From: Carallia brachiata
Taxonomy: Eukaryota; Streptophyta; Magnoliopsida; Malpighiales; Rhizophoraceae
Direction: 5' to 3'
Assembly: GCA_021464245.1 (NCBI GenBank)
Contig: JADCRB010000002.1
Span: 3,636,573 to 3,700,572, forward strand
Length of the DNA stretch: 64,000 nt
Shown: one piece after another, positions 51,701 through 63,699 of the stretch
Position numbering within the stretch: position 1 is the stretch's first letter
How the letters are laid out: each line of letters starts with the position of its first letter
Program-made: the position numbers and the translations under genes
Notes under the pieces: model-generated
What the model was told of the DNA's origin: nothing
The model's database searches: none
Seen by the model: only the letters and a program-made list of their open reading frames with translations

Positions 51701-52362
51701 AAATGGCCCCTATTTTAGGGCAGACAGCCTACAATTACTATAAACGGTACAAGGTGATGTCAAATTTACTGGCCACATGAGCAAAGCACAATTGCTTCAC
51801 ATAATTTCAGCTTTGAAATTGATTTGAGGTGTCCAAGTGTGGTACACACAACAAAGTATACCTACCCAGGGACGAGTTGTTTAGTAATACCACCATTTTT
51901 TAGGACACTAATTGGTAATGTACGTCCTACTTTGTAGACTAATTCTTGTACCAGAATACAAAGGATAAGTGCTTGTAAATCTCCTAATACCGATATGAAC
52001 GAGCAGCTGCTTTTAATAGAACTAAGGTAGCATACCTAATAAACCACAAAATCTAAAGCGATACCACCTGTCAGTTATAGCCCAATTTTTTTTCAAAAAA
52101 AAAAAAAAACATAAACCATAAAAGGTCATATTAGCAACTTAAACAACGAGTTCAGCATGTTGCACAAATGACAAACAAATAACTGTCGTCAGCCATGGTC
52201 TAGAATTGGATAGTAATACAGCTTTGTGAGCAGAGTGTAATAATACACATTCTATATATCTATTCCTTCCCTTCTTCCAAATCATACGTGTGTCTAATTG
52301 TAAGCAATGCAAGATCCAAAATTGTCTTATATCTTACAGCTCTACCAGATTTATGGACTGGT
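48800..52362. other. 3' flank of the ARF-GAP gene and intergenic AT-rich region
   Basis: 48800 to about 49120 is probably the ARF-GAP 3' untranslated region, downstream of the stop TGA at 48797-48799. Between 49129 and 50359 lies a possible non-autonomous DNA element. 50400-52300 is AT-rich; an 87-codon Lys/Asn-rich frame at 51517-51780 is not recognised. No RNA gene is seen. The part next to 52362 would hold the ClpS-like 3' untranslated region. Confidence 0.45.
49129..50359. mobile_element. Possible non-autonomous DNA transposon (short inverted ends)
   Basis: The left end GGGTGTACGTGCGTCGG and the right end, read on the other strand (GGAGTGTACATAAAATCG), are partly inverted copies. Subterminal sequence near both ends is rich in CGGTTTG/CAAACCG-type motifs common in plant hAT-like elements. 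I found no target duplication. Confidence 0.3.
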
Positions 52363-55300
52363 TCACACTGTATTTGAATCTGGCTCAATCGACGATCTTA
52401 ATCCCCCACGTATCATCATCTGAGAATAGAACTCGGCATGCTCCTGACAATCATGTCAAACAATATGGTCATTGTGTATCTTCCATCATTGATGCATGTG
52501 CAATGATCTCATAGAAGAAAAATTACATTGAAAGGAAAACAAAAAAAAGGAATGGCTGACAAAAGATAAATGGAAGAAACAGAAAATGAAAAGCCAGAAT
52601 CAAGGGGCCTTAACAGAAAGAAGGAAAACAAATATATTCAAGCGTCATAGAGAATGCCATAAACATGGACAATTAACACACGGGAAAGAGAGAACACAAT
52701 TGCTTGGTGAAAATAAGTGTTAGCACAAAAATAAAATCAAAGGTTGCCTTTTGGAATCATCTCTGAAATTCATGGGCAAACATGGGTCTTGAGAAAAATG
52801 TTGGAATAATTAGGAACATGAACTCCAGAAGAGATGATATGGAAGAAAATTAGGCAGGCAAAATGAATAAGCAAGGAAAATAGGGGCAAGGAGATCTACC
52901 CACATTACCTAAGAAACAAATCTAGACAAGATTAATCAAATTGCTGACAATTTACCATAGTTCGCACAAATTAAAAAAAGCAATAAGATCCCCATTGCCG
53001 TATGAACAATCATGAAAAGAGGTTTTCTGTGAACACATCTTAAAGCACATGTTCAAGTGCTATCTGAGGCAAAATGGCACACTGCACACAATGCTCGGAA
53101 AAGGAGCAGTTCACAGACTAAATTGCTTAAAAATAGCTCCAAAAAAACCACATGCTCCTTTCAGAGCATTCTCAAATTATTAGAGGTCCTACTTTAAATT
53201 CAGTCCAACAAAACTGCTTTCATCTATAAAAATGGAAGTTTTCATTGTCTTAGATTGTTATTTGCTCAGACATAGAAAACAATAACATGCCCATCCAAGC
53301 TTAATAGTAAAAGGAGTGTAAAAGGTGGAAGAACTCTAAGTTATAGGCAATTTCTTGTCAATTGGAGCGGTCACATGGAGAATTCGCAGTAGGCTGGATT
53401 CAGAAAGCTCTCTGCTGTTGGCTGTCCCAAGCCTGAATAATGGATGACAGCCGTTGATTAAGAAGAGGCAGAAAGAGAATTGCCTAGTGTTTCTAATTTG
53501 GCAGCCATACATTCCATGCTTTGATTAGCACTTCTCAAACTCACAAAATTTCATCTCGTTGACTCTGCTCTCAGAGAATGATCAACCATTCTCTGCCGTC
53601 TTTCCAACTTCCATATAAATGGGAATTGTTTTCCTATTTATGTTTCAAAGGCGCTATGGGTTCTGAAGTGCTAAGGTCCCTTGAAGCCATTAAATTGGAG
53701 ATAGAAAGAATCACCCGATTGCCAGTTTGGATTCAATAGCGTAAAAATAGAAAGTGAAATCCACTAAAAGATCAGAACAAAGCATATATTGTCATAGCAA
53801 AAAATAGCACAGCAGATAATGGCAAGTAAAGCACTTATAGTCATGCAGAAAGCAGGGCTGCTGGCACTAGTCTATGTGCTAAGCATTTCGGTCTACAAAT
53901 CTCCATATAAACCAGAAAGTTGCTCAATGTGTTCATGGTATCATTACACTGTAGTTGTGCATCTACATGCATGCGTACTCCAAGTCTCGACTATCCGAAA
54001 GTGCACATATTAACGTTAGTTATTCCAAAATAAAGTACTTTTTCCCCAAACAAAATTGACAGATGACCAGCTAGAATGTTTCAAATAACACTCAACAGAT
54101 TCTGAAAAAGGAAGAAGCAAAAATTTTGAACTTATAGATTTAATGGATAAAATATACCTTGACTGTGACAATAACAACAGCAAAACTATTTTCCCGCGAC
54201 TCTTGATATAGTCTTCTAGCATCATCAGGTGTGACAGATGGAACAACTTGAGGTATGACCTTTGTGACTGCAATGCCAATAAATAAATAGCAAAAAATTA
54301 TGAGGTTTATGAGAGATGAACTCTCCTTCTGAAATGATTAATAACAAAAAGAAATTTAAAATAATAATAATAATAAACAAGAAGTTTATGAATAACTGGT
54401 AACTTCAAAATTTTTGTATGGTAGAGTTAGACAGCCTCATGTTTAGACCTAGTTCATTTGTTTTAGTAATCAAGAAAACTCTGACTATGCTAGAGAGTTG
54501 CAGAGAAAATAAAATAAAATAAATATAAAAGTCTTATTGATTGCAAAGCATGAAAAGGTATTTGACTTGAAATGCCATTATAGAAGTCATGTATTGTGTG
54601 GGACAAATTTTTCAGTGACGTTGTCGGTTCATCAATTACCTAAGTTTTCTGTATGGCGAATATCATCAATAAGTAAAACTCTATAGCTATCTCCACTTCC
54701 GATACCTCTCTTATCCCTCAGTCGTCCGATGTCCCCTCCTGCAATTCGCGAAATTAAGTTATTCTCACTAGATAAATGTCAAAACAAGTCTAGATATAGA
54801 CAATTTGGCCATAATAAACATAAGTATTCCGTATGTATATAATCAAACTGAGGAGAACAGCTCTCCAAGACGGACTGAGGATACGTATGCCGAGGAAGAT
54901 GTATGATAATTTTGAGCGTTATAACAAAATATCAATAAACAGAGAAAGAAGACCAGGAGACATGAAATGAAATAAAGGATTACCCGAGAATCACAGAGAT
55001 GACAACACAGAAGAAAAACAGTAAAAGGGAACTAAAAAAAATCACTTTTTTTTTTCAGAAACCAGAATCAATCCCTGGGATTGTAAGATAATCATGAATG
55101 GTTTTTTTATTTTTCTTTTTTGGGGGTGGGGGTGGGGGGGTTACAATTAGTAGGTGTTGTGCCTCCCAAAATTAATCAAACAGCAACAACATAGAAAGAA
55201 TTTTAACCTCAAACATTTTTCAAGCCACAGCCGTAGGCATATAACCCAAATGCCTCAGAACTTCAAAAACTAAAGCAAGCAAGAGGAGTTAAAAACAATG

Positions 55301-55821
55301 AAAACCCACCAAAAGAAAAGCAAAAACAAAATTAAAAAAAAAAAAAAAAAAGCAAGCAAAAGAAGAAGAAAACCCACTTACTTAAAAGAACTTTGAGAAG
55401 AAGTTTCAAAAACTGAAGGAAGCAGGAGGAGTAAATAACAAAGAACAATTAAAACCCAAAAAAAGAAAAGAGAAGGAAAAGAAAAAGAAAAAGAAAAGGC
55501 ACCTTCAAGTACTTGAGAAGAAGGGTCATACTGGGATTGATCAAAAGTGGGGCGCTCCAAGACGCCGGCACCACCACCACCGGCAGCTGCAGCAGCAGCA
55601 GCAAAAGACTTGGAAGATGCAAAGCAGCTCGCCTTCAAACTCATAATAATTCTTTGTCCACGTCTACCTTTTGCAACCAGCAGCTCATGCTGCTGCTGCT
55701 TTCGGGAGCTGCAGCTTTCCGCGGTTAAAGGATTGCGTCGGCGGAAAAGAAGATGGCAGTGGGGAGGCTTGCTCAACAGAAACGACGCCGTTAAAGCTCC
55801 TCCTCCACCAACAGCCGCCAT
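52363..55821 (-). CDS. ClpS-like Clp protease adaptor, plastid-targeted, divergent degron pocket
   Basis: ClpS proteins hand N-degron substrates to the ClpC/ClpP protease; in plants they act in the plastid stroma. Exons on the minus strand: 55821-55503, 54738-54640, 54267-54158, 52443-52363. All are GT-AG; 609 nt, 202 aa plus stop. Residues 1 to about 75 are Ser/Arg/Lys/Ala-rich with few acidic residues, fitting a transit peptide, and include a seven-alanine run and Gly4. The ClpS core starts near residue 118 with SYRVLLIDDIRHTENLV and ends RGGLRSSIEPDSNTV. Compared with bacterial ClpS, the N-D-D motif reads D-D-I and the pocket histidine position reads Ser, so N-degron binding may be altered. 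This is not the CLPS1 sequence type I remember from Arabidopsis but a second ClpS-like group. Family call strong; substrate unknown. Confidence 0.88.
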
Positions 55822-57150
55822 CGTATTTTATTTTGTGCCTGTTATCTTATCTGCTCACTTCTCCTTCTTCTTGTTCTTCTATTATACCGGAATAGAATAG
55901 GGATCTAAATTTTAGGGGTCCTCTTCTTGGATCTTTGTCCAAAGAATTGTTTTTTGTTTTTTTTGTATAATTTTCCGAGCCCAATGGCTGGCTGTTATGC
56001 CACCTGTATATATATAATAATATATAGTATAATAATATATAGCCTATTATTATTAATTATTATTATTTTATTTTTGTTCGAGAATTGAATTTTTATTTAC
56101 AGTCAGTCTGTGGATGATGTTCATCATCCCGACGCTTCCCCGCTGGCTGGCACCGTCGTAGACCTATCAAAATTTGGCATTGCTGTTTAATTGTTTTTTA
56201 TCTGGGTCCAATAAATTTGCTGCCATTCTGACTGACCATTTGATAAATTTTGAAAAATAAAAAAACATTTGTGGCAGAGGAAAACATAATTTTAAAAATT
56301 ATTTAATTTAATAAATTATAAATCAAATGGCTATTTTAATATACTGATTATATTCTTAATGTATTGTTTGAGAAATTATATGGCAAATAAATGATATATG
56401 ATTAGACATATAATCATTATTATATAAAATATTAATAAAAAAGAAATGCAATAAAATCATATTTTTGTAATAATGGTTAAGCTAACTTGAATATAAAAAA
56501 AATAAAATTGTGGTCTTAAAAACAATACATATATATTAGAAATCAAACATACTAGAAAGAAAATATATTTAAGCCCAATTTACATGGATTGTTAAAAAAA
56601 AAAGTATGGAAGTATAAGAGTCTCTCCTATTCTTATCTTCATCTTGTTGAAAATCGATTTTGGTAAAACCCATATATTATGAGTCATAACTCATAAAAAT
56701 GTGATAAACAAAAGAGGCATGTAGATAAAAAGTCCAAAAGTCTAGCAAAAGGAAGAAAAGAAAAAAACTAATAATAATGAAAGAAAAAAAAAGTGATTTA
56801 AAAATTGACAATAGGGAATAACTTAAAAGTCTAGCATAAAATTAAAAGAATTAGAAATAAAAATCTTAATTATGATGGGCTTCATCGAATACACCTTTTT
56901 TCTTTTTTTTTCACATCTCGCTTCTGTCAGATATAAATTTTGTAACTTACCAAATATAAATGATTGGATCAAAAAGTACGTTTTCAAACCGCAACTACAA
57001 TTTCAAACAACCATAATAAAAGACAAAAACAATATCCTTCTCAAATAAAAGAAAAAAAAAACAAAAGAAAATTGGTATTATTGTTAAAAGGAAAGTGTGA
57101 ATTTTGTTTTTTGGTTGCATTAGACTAAATCCGTCCCCCCTTCCCCCCCA
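55822..57150. other. ClpS-like promoter and intergenic AT-rich region
   Basis: Upstream of the ClpS-like start codon, TA-rich sequence at 56010-56045 could supply a TATA box on the minus strand about 200 bp away. The rest (56200-57100) is AT-rich with A runs and no recognised gene. Confidence 0.4.
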
Positions 57151-58420
57151 ATGGAAGAAGATCCACCACATAAAACTCCAGTTCAAGAGTATGATCTCTT
57201 AGACCAAAGCACCAAGAAGAAGGAAGATGACATTGAAAGCATTGAAGCAAATGAGGTAATAATGGAGAATCCCGACGACCTTCCCAAGGCTTCGAAGAAA
57301 TCCTTTAAGGAGACAGTCCTCTTCTCTCTAATTATGGCAAGGACCAGAACTATACTAGAATGAGATTAATGATGGCAATGGAAGGGATTTCAGTAATAAT
57401 ATCTCTGTCAACTTTATAGATGGAGATCCTCATGTCTGTGTTTCGTAAGCGAAACAAAATCAACTTCATAAAGAGTGGTGGCGTATGCTTATTGTTAAGT
57501 TGGGGAAGGTCAATTGGCTACAACCATTTCTGTAGTAGAATCTAAGCCTTGTGGAAGCTTAAGGGTGAACTGAGAGTTGTGGATTTTGGCCATGGTTTCC
57601 TTCAACAACAAGATACTTGTAGAGAAGATCATAAGATGGCATTGTGCGATGGTCTTGGATCATCATGGGTAATTATTTGACTATTTGCAAATGGAATTTA
57701 TATTTTTGTTCCTCTGTTGTTTCAATCAGTTCAGTTTTTGTTTAGGCAGGTTTTTTAGAGATGCCCATAGAGTATTATAATCAAGACATTCTTAACACAA
57801 TTGGAGGACTGATAGGAAAATTGATTAGAGTTGACAACTCTACTCTCCCCACATTGCGAGGTAAGTTTGTCCGTATTTGCATTCAAATTGACATTAATCA
57901 GCCACTTCTTTCAAAAATTTCGATTGAAGGGCTAATGTTGACAGTGAAATATGAAGGCCTACCCCATATCTACTTTGAGTGTAGTCAAGCATGCCACTTG
58001 ATGTAAGCTTGCCCTAAGCTAAGTATGAAGCCTGTGACTGAGGTTTTTTTTAACAGGTCAACAGCCATGTAAAGATGATCATGCTAGAAACCTGCAAAAA
58101 GACAAGCATGGTCCCTAGTTGCATGCTCAAAAGCATGGCCAACTGTTTGCCTAGCCGCCCAATCTATGGTGCATGGATCATGCTTTGCGATTCTAAGTGA
58201 GGTTAGGGAGCAAAATCTGGTGCAAAATTCAAGTTCTTCCCTGGATGGTCCGGTAAGGCAACATAAACAATTTTTAAATTTCCTTGATGGATCTTTGAAA
58301 TCTACATCCCCGAATGAATGTGCGAATCTCCCCAAAAGAGATAATGCTATCATAAATTCGAGCTCATCCAAGGCTAATGAAGTGGAGCCTTCAACAGTGA
58401 ATTCTAGCTTGTGGTTAAAG
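57151..58420 (+). pseudogene. LINE ORF1 remnant (DUF4283 and degenerate CCHC knuckle)
   Basis: An ATG at 57151 opens MEEDPPHKTPVQEYD with an acidic N-terminal region. After frame changes, 57540-57680 gives LKGELRVVDFGHGF and REDHKMALCDG, the DUF4283 fold. The frame 57761-58006 gives MPIEYYNQDILNTIGGLIGK and continues to YEGLPHIYFECSQACHLM, where the first knuckle cysteine is tyrosine. At least two frameshifts and stops; not functional. Confidence 0.78.
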
Positions 58421-58738
58421 TTTTAAGAACCTAGCAATAGTTGTGTAATTAGAATTAGTTGATATAACGGGTATTGTGTATGTGTGGTGTAAGTGGTTAG
58501 GCACATGACTAGTATATTAGCCAAGACAGACTTTGTAATTGACAAGAAGAAGGAAATATATCAAAGTCTGGTTCTCTCTCTAAAACTGCTTTTTCTTTCT
58601 AATTCTTTGCATCTCTCTTCTTCTCCTTCCTTTTCTTTCTCTGATTGCTTTTTTTCTCCATATACTTCATCTGTTTCTTCCCTTTTTTTTTTTTACCTTA
58701 ATCCTTAACTCTCCTCTTATTCTCTATGGGTCCTGACA
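58421..58738 (+). repeat. 5' LTR of the degenerate LTR element
   Basis: Aligns with 61733-62029 and is followed by the tRNA-Met-type primer-binding site. Confidence 0.75.
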
Positions 58739-59764
58739 TTTGGTATTAGAGCAATTTCAATCCCTAGGAATTGCCTTCATTTCAATTGTGGGTGATTGGA
58801 ATTACACAGATCCAAATCCAATAGTGGCCAATAGTTGGGACGATGCATTTGGCAAGTTTAAAGAACGACTCGATGCACTGTGTATACAAAGAGATCATAT
58901 GTTCCTGCAATTTTTGGGGTCTTTAATGCAAAGGATGGCAGAGATTATGAAGTAGAGTAAAGTTTCAGAACCCACTTAATCCCGTCTTCTAACTACTACA
59001 GTTAAGTATTCACCATGAAGCATGCTTTCTCCAAATGGGTTAGTCAAGGGAAGTTCGAATTGCGTGGGATTACCAGCATTTATTAAGTTTGAAGAGTTAT
59101 AACCTACACCAAAGGAAACAAGGGTTTTGAACTAGCAATCAATTGAATGTAATGACAATCAATCCTTCCCTATGATTTGAAATAATTTTATCCAATGGTA
59201 AGAACGTTGCAGAGCTTAGGTTTAAACAAGTTGATAATCAGGTTGGAATGTGTGGCCTGGTTGTTGTCGTTGGTGTCAATCAATAGCATTTTGTTGGTGT
59301 TAATCAAATACAACTTGAATGAATGAGATCTAAAATTAAGATGAAACAGTTTGGATCATTGCCTCTGATAAATGAAATTATTGAATCGGTGAACTGTGAG
59401 ATGTGTGAGGGTTATGAAGGTTGTATTGGCATAGTAAGTGATGAGTTTGGAGTGAGAATCTTTGTTAATGTTATTGTCGAAGATTTTTTTTACAAATTTT
59501 CGGACAAGAGAGGTCAACAGGAAAAAGAATAATCCCATACATTGTTTGACTTGGTTAATACTCATCACTTTGTTTTTAAGGACGTAAATCGTTTTATTGG
59601 GTGCTTTTTTGTAATGGAGGATGCATATTTTCGCCTAGTGTTTGATTGTTGGTTCAATGGAAATGACAACACCATCACCACTCACAGACTTTGATTAATG
59701 CTTGTTTTCAGTTTTGGTATTGCTAGCGCCCCTTTCTATTGTAGGTTGTTAATAATTAAGATTG

Positions 59765-60355
59765 TAAACAAGTCGAATTGAGCCGAGTATTGGCCTGTTC
59801 AAACTTATTCGTTTAGCTAATGAGTCGAGCCCAATTGAGCTCGTCTTTTATCAAGCCGAGTTTTTAATTTTTCATGAACGTGTCGTTTAATTTTATAATA
59901 TTAATAAAAATAATTAAAATAATAAAAATAATTTTTATAAATAATATTAAATTATAAAAATGTTTACTTTAATAAAATTAACTATTAAAGAATAAAAATA
60001 TATTTTAACGTATAATTGTAAATATAATAAAGCGTCTCAATACACAAGGTATCCATATTTACAGAATTTATACAAAAAATAAATGTGCAAAATTTCACTA
60101 TTATTCTCGTAACAAAATTATTTGGTGACTTAAATAAACATTTTAAATATATTATAACGATATACAAAATAAAATTTTAAATAAAATTTAAACGAGCCCT
60201 AAATAATTTTTAAACAAACCGTTCATGAGCTTTATCAAATCGAGCCAATCTTTACTCAAGTTTGGTTTGTTTATTAAACGAGCTTTGTTATTGAGTTTCG
60301 AGCGAACTTTTATCGAGTCGAGTAATTGAACTTTTAATGAGCGTATTGGTTTGTT
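59765..60355. repeat. AT-rich insertion with inverted GAGCC/GGCTC-type ends
   Basis: The left side reads AAGTCGAATTGAGCCGAG and the right side reads, on the other strand, ACTCGACTCGATAAAAGTTC. Between them is a very AT-rich core. GAGCTCG/CGAGC-rich borders of this kind are common in plant non-autonomous DNA elements. Ends and target duplication were not resolved. Confidence 0.35.
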
Positions 60356-61043
60356 AAAACCCTTATTGATAATAAAGGGTCTAATCTTGAGAATTTTCTC
60401 ACTGCAATCACCAAAATATGATGATGGTGTAGATATGGGATGGTCCAAATTGAGAGATCTTAATGTTCACAAAGGACACTGCTTGCCAACTGAACTATAT
60501 GCAGTTGAACTTGGCACATCTCTAACTTGGTTTAATTGGAAGCGTAAGGTGCTTGATTTGGCCTTCGTACTATCGTCTCAATTACAAGTATTTTTGATTA
60601 GATACTCATGGCCAGTTCAAGCACTTCCAACTCTTGTTCTCCTATCGTTGGAGATATTGCTCAAGCAAAAGGATAATCAAGATGAATTGTTCAATGGTCT
60701 TATTGCTACTTTTCAAATTCAATCCTTGAGGAAAAGGATTGTTTCATTAGGGGAAGAAATGTTAATCCATAGGGAGAGCTTGGTGGAACATTCTTTGATT
60801 GATAATGGTCTTGAGATTAGAAGAGAAACATCAAGTGACAGTGAACTATTGAGTAAGTTGGTGTCCATGCTTCTTTTGTCACAGGTTCCTTACCACTCTA
60901 ATAGGCTATATGCACTTGTGTACTTGGAGACTAATGATCCTCCATTATTTGGCATGGTCAAAGCCTACGTTAAAGGCAAGGCTAGATTTTCAACAATTGA
61001 AGAATCTAGTTTATATGATGCTGGCAACAGCAACCTTGTATAA
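60351..61043 (+). CDS. Unrecognised 230-codon open frame inside the LTR element
   Basis: An uninterrupted frame from ATG 60351 to TAA, the longest open frame in the non-genic part of the window. Some stretches look protein-like (GHCLPTELYAVELGTSLTWF; RLYALVYLETNDPPLFGMVK). I recognise no domain, membrane segment or catalytic motif. Near codon 125 the DNA reads CAATCCTTGAGGAAAAGGATTG, close to the sequence preceding the polypurine tract at 61700, which suggests the frame runs across element-derived DNA and may be open by chance. It could also be captured host sequence. Treat as hypothetical. Confidence 0.25.
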   Translation: MLKPLLIIKGLILRIFSLQSPKYDDGVDMGWSKLRDLNVHKGHCLPTELYAVELGTSLTWFNWKRKVLDLAFVLSSQLQVFLIRYSWPVQALPTLVLLSLEILLKQKDNQDELFNGLIATFQIQSLRKRIVSLGEEMLIHRESLVEHSLIDNGLEIRRETSSDSELLSKLVSMLLLSQVPYHSNRLYALVYLETNDPPLFGMVKAYVKGKARFSTIEESSLYDAGNSNLV

Positions 61044-61732
61044 CATATGGCTATAAGACAAGGGAATTGGAGGGCTTGCTATCAATGTGTGAAGTTGCAA
61101 TTTGCAGTAAGAAATTGTGAAGGAGCTGAAAGGCTTGTGAAGAGATAAACTGCACCACATGCTTTTGCTTCTTTGACAATATGAGGTTCTTCATTTTGTT
61201 TATAAGTCACTGTTGGGGAGATGCATGGCAGTGCCACTCTGGCCCAAATTAATGCAGTGGTCTATACAACTTGCTTGGTTGATCTTTCAAGATCATCTAA
61301 GGCAACAAGCCAAGTATCCGATGAGCTCTTTTCGGCTAATAAAATAGTAGAAGAGAAGTTTATAAATGTCTCGAGATTGGTAACAATCCACTGAGTCACA
61401 ACTGATTCATGAATATGAAATACGTTGAAAATAATTAAAGGTAGCACAAGAAGTGTATGTGGAGCTTCAAGATTTGGTATCACCTAAAGATAAAAGCCAA
61501 CTTTTGTTGGGCTCATACCGTACTCGCCGCTTTAACAAGCTTCTATCCTGTATGTTTCTATGGGTTACAGCAACAGCCAATAGTGGAATTTTTTAGTTCT
61601 CTTGTTGTTCAAGTAATCATTTCACTACTCTAGTTGAAAATTAGTTCCACATTTCTAAAGAGTACAATTGCTTATTCCAACCGTTATGGCTTCAAGTCAA
61701 TCCTTGAGGACAAGGGTTGTTTATAGGGGGTA

Positions 61733-62029
61733 CTATTAGGAACCTAGCAATAATTGCTTAAGGAGAGAATTAGTTGATATAGTGGGTATTGTGTATGTAT
61801 GGTGTAAGTGGTTAAGCAAGTGACTAGTATATTAGCTAAGATAGACTCTATAATTGACAACAAGAAGGAAATATATTAAAAATTGCTTCTCTTTCTAATT
61901 ATTTCTATCTCTCTTCAACTTCCTTTCTCTTTTCTGATTCTTCTTCTTCTCGCTACAATTTATTTATTTCTTCCTTTTTTTCTCATCTTATTCCCTAACT
62001 TTTCTCTCTCTTTCTATTCAAGTCCTAGA
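61733..62029 (+). repeat. 3' LTR of the degenerate LTR element
   Basis: Partner of 58421-58738, preceded by the polypurine tract at about 61720-61731. Confidence 0.75.
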
Positions 62030-62479
62030 ATACAATCCCAACTGAAAATTTAAGGAAACCTAATGAGGGTACACGTTAGGCTGTTGGGCCTATGATTACA
62101 GAAAATTAAATTATCTCTCTAGTAGGTTCATACTGCTTTTCGAAACCAAGATAGCCTCAATTCTGATTCAACGGTGCCAAGTCTTGCACCATTGTATGCT
62201 CAAGCTTTCTATAAGTCAACCTATTCTGAAGGCTTTGAGTTTACTATCCAAAATGCAAAACCTCCTGATTCACTGGGACTCTTAACTGGATATAGCCAAA
62301 AGGAGACCAAGTTGAGGAAAGCCATGAAGACCTATCGGGCTCACCCATACTCTTGCATCACTATTTGCTAACCATCTATTTCGCAACAACAACCTTTCGA
62401 TTCAAGTTCTAAATTTAATTTAATGTCTTAGGGGACTAGTTTGGTACCTAAGACTAGGACTCTTTTTATCATTCTATAT

Positions 62480-63500
62480 TCTCAATGAACATCTAAGCTT
62501 GGAATGTTTAAGGCACGAGGAGAAATGTTTCACCGTTACCTTAAGTGATTTTATTAAGCTTCATAATCTTGTTATTGTTGCTGTTTTGGGGCCTTGCATC
62601 AAAGGGATTGAGCAAAATAAGTCATCGTTGAGTCGCCTTTTAATGTAGCAAGTGGGAAGTCCGATACGCTTTTAAGTGAAGTTTAACTGTTATACGATAA
62701 CAACAAAATCCAACCCAAAATATTGCCCAAAACACTGCAGGCGATCCAGGCTGTGATTTTTGAAAAGTCATAGCCTTCACGGATTTTGTCTTTTATGCAA
62801 GCCCGAATGGCACTATCCAAAATAGGCTCTGGAAGAGCTTTAAAATTGTGGCTGATTCAGTTTCCCTTCTTTGGGCCCTTATTAGTGACTTCAATGACAT
62901 TCTCAGCCTTTCACAAAAATACGACGGCTTTCTAAAGACTTCCCTTGTTGTTGTATTTTTTGTGAGCGTATCGATAACTACGAATTGATTGATATAGGCT
63001 TACCAACTCCAAAGTATACATGGTGGAATAGTGGAAGTGGTGGCAGAGTTATCCGAGAGGGGATTGACAAAGCCTTTGTTACAGAATGTTGGCAACTTAG
63101 CTTTTCAAAGGCCCAATTGTGACATCTTTTAAGAGGCAACTCTCATCAATGTCCTATTTTATTGTAACTCAAGGCTTCTCTGTAACCAAATAAGATTGTA
63201 AGACCTTTTTGATTTGAGGCTATGCGGTTGTTAAATAAGAAACTTTATTGGGTGGTTCAAGAGCACCAGAGTCCTAGTCTAGACCATATAAAAATTTTAT
63301 TATTAATGTTAGGGATGTTGCGTTGCAGTGGAACAAAAAGACTTTTGGGAATTTATTTGAACAGAAGAAGCATGTTATTTTTTAGAGAAGGCTTCTATTA
63401 TATGACTATTTGTGGCTTAGATATATTGAAACAAGCTTGATTCATGATTATAATGAAATTCTTGATCAGGAAGAATTTTTTGGTCCTAAAAGTCTCGTAA
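62480..63500 (+). pseudogene. LINE ORF2 endonuclease remnant
   Basis: Near 62520-62600 a broken frame resembles the start of the LINE endonuclease (FHRYLK, LHNLVIVAVLG-type). At about 62985-63080 another frame reads IDIGLPTPKYTWWNSGSGGR and then VIREGIDKAFV, the late endonuclease block. SHQCPI near 63145 corresponds to the SDHCP motif with the catalytic Asp replaced by Gln. Dead. Confidence 0.75.
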
Positions 63501-63699
63501 GAATAAAATTTTTGTTGGAGGACTAAAATACTATGAGGGTCGTAGGGGCTTATTCTCAAATGGACTGGCTTCACTGAGAGCTGTAGGAGGCTTAATTTTA
63601 AACGAATGTTTAATATTTTAATATTTTGGGTTTTTGATCTTTCGAGAGAGAAAAACTAAAAAAGCAAAAGCAAACAAACAAGCACAATTGGGGCAAATT

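Larger units (their letters stand above)
58421..62029 (+). mobile_element. Degenerate LTR retrotransposon (probably Ty3/gypsy) inside the second LINE
   Basis: Terminal segments about 58421-58738 and 61733-62029 align: AACCTAGCAATA, TTAGTTGATATA, GGTATTGTGTATGT, GTGACTAGTATATTAG, then a pyrimidine-rich tail ending GTCCT. A primer-binding site TGGTATTAGAGC is at 58741-58752. Just left of the 3' LTR come CTTGAGGACAAGGGTTG and the polypurine tract TTTATAGGGGG, an arrangement typical of gypsy pol ends. Interior domains are too decayed to name, and no target duplication was found. Confidence 0.75.
57151..63500 (+). mobile_element. Second decayed LINE, interrupted by an LTR element
   Basis: Same type and strand as the LINE at 10.7-19.6 kb. 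ORF1 remnants run 57151-58420; ORF2 remnants run about 62480-63500. An LTR element occupies 58421-62029. The 3' part includes an EEFFW-type block near 63470, which lies between endonuclease and reverse transcriptase in such elements. No reverse transcriptase motif is seen before the window ends. Confidence 0.7.

Noticed and set aside
51517..51780. 87-codon Lys/Asn-rich frame
   Set aside because: AT-rich composition, no recognised domain, isolated in intergenic DNA.
54880..55150. Possible extra ClpS-like exon or hairpin in intron 1
   Set aside because: The four-exon model is in frame with conserved sequence throughout; this stretch is purine and T/G low-complexity.
58421..62029. Target-site duplication for the LTR element in the second LINE
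   Set aside because: The five bases on each side (about TAAAG and ATACA) do not match, and both LTR ends are mutated, so no duplication is claimed.
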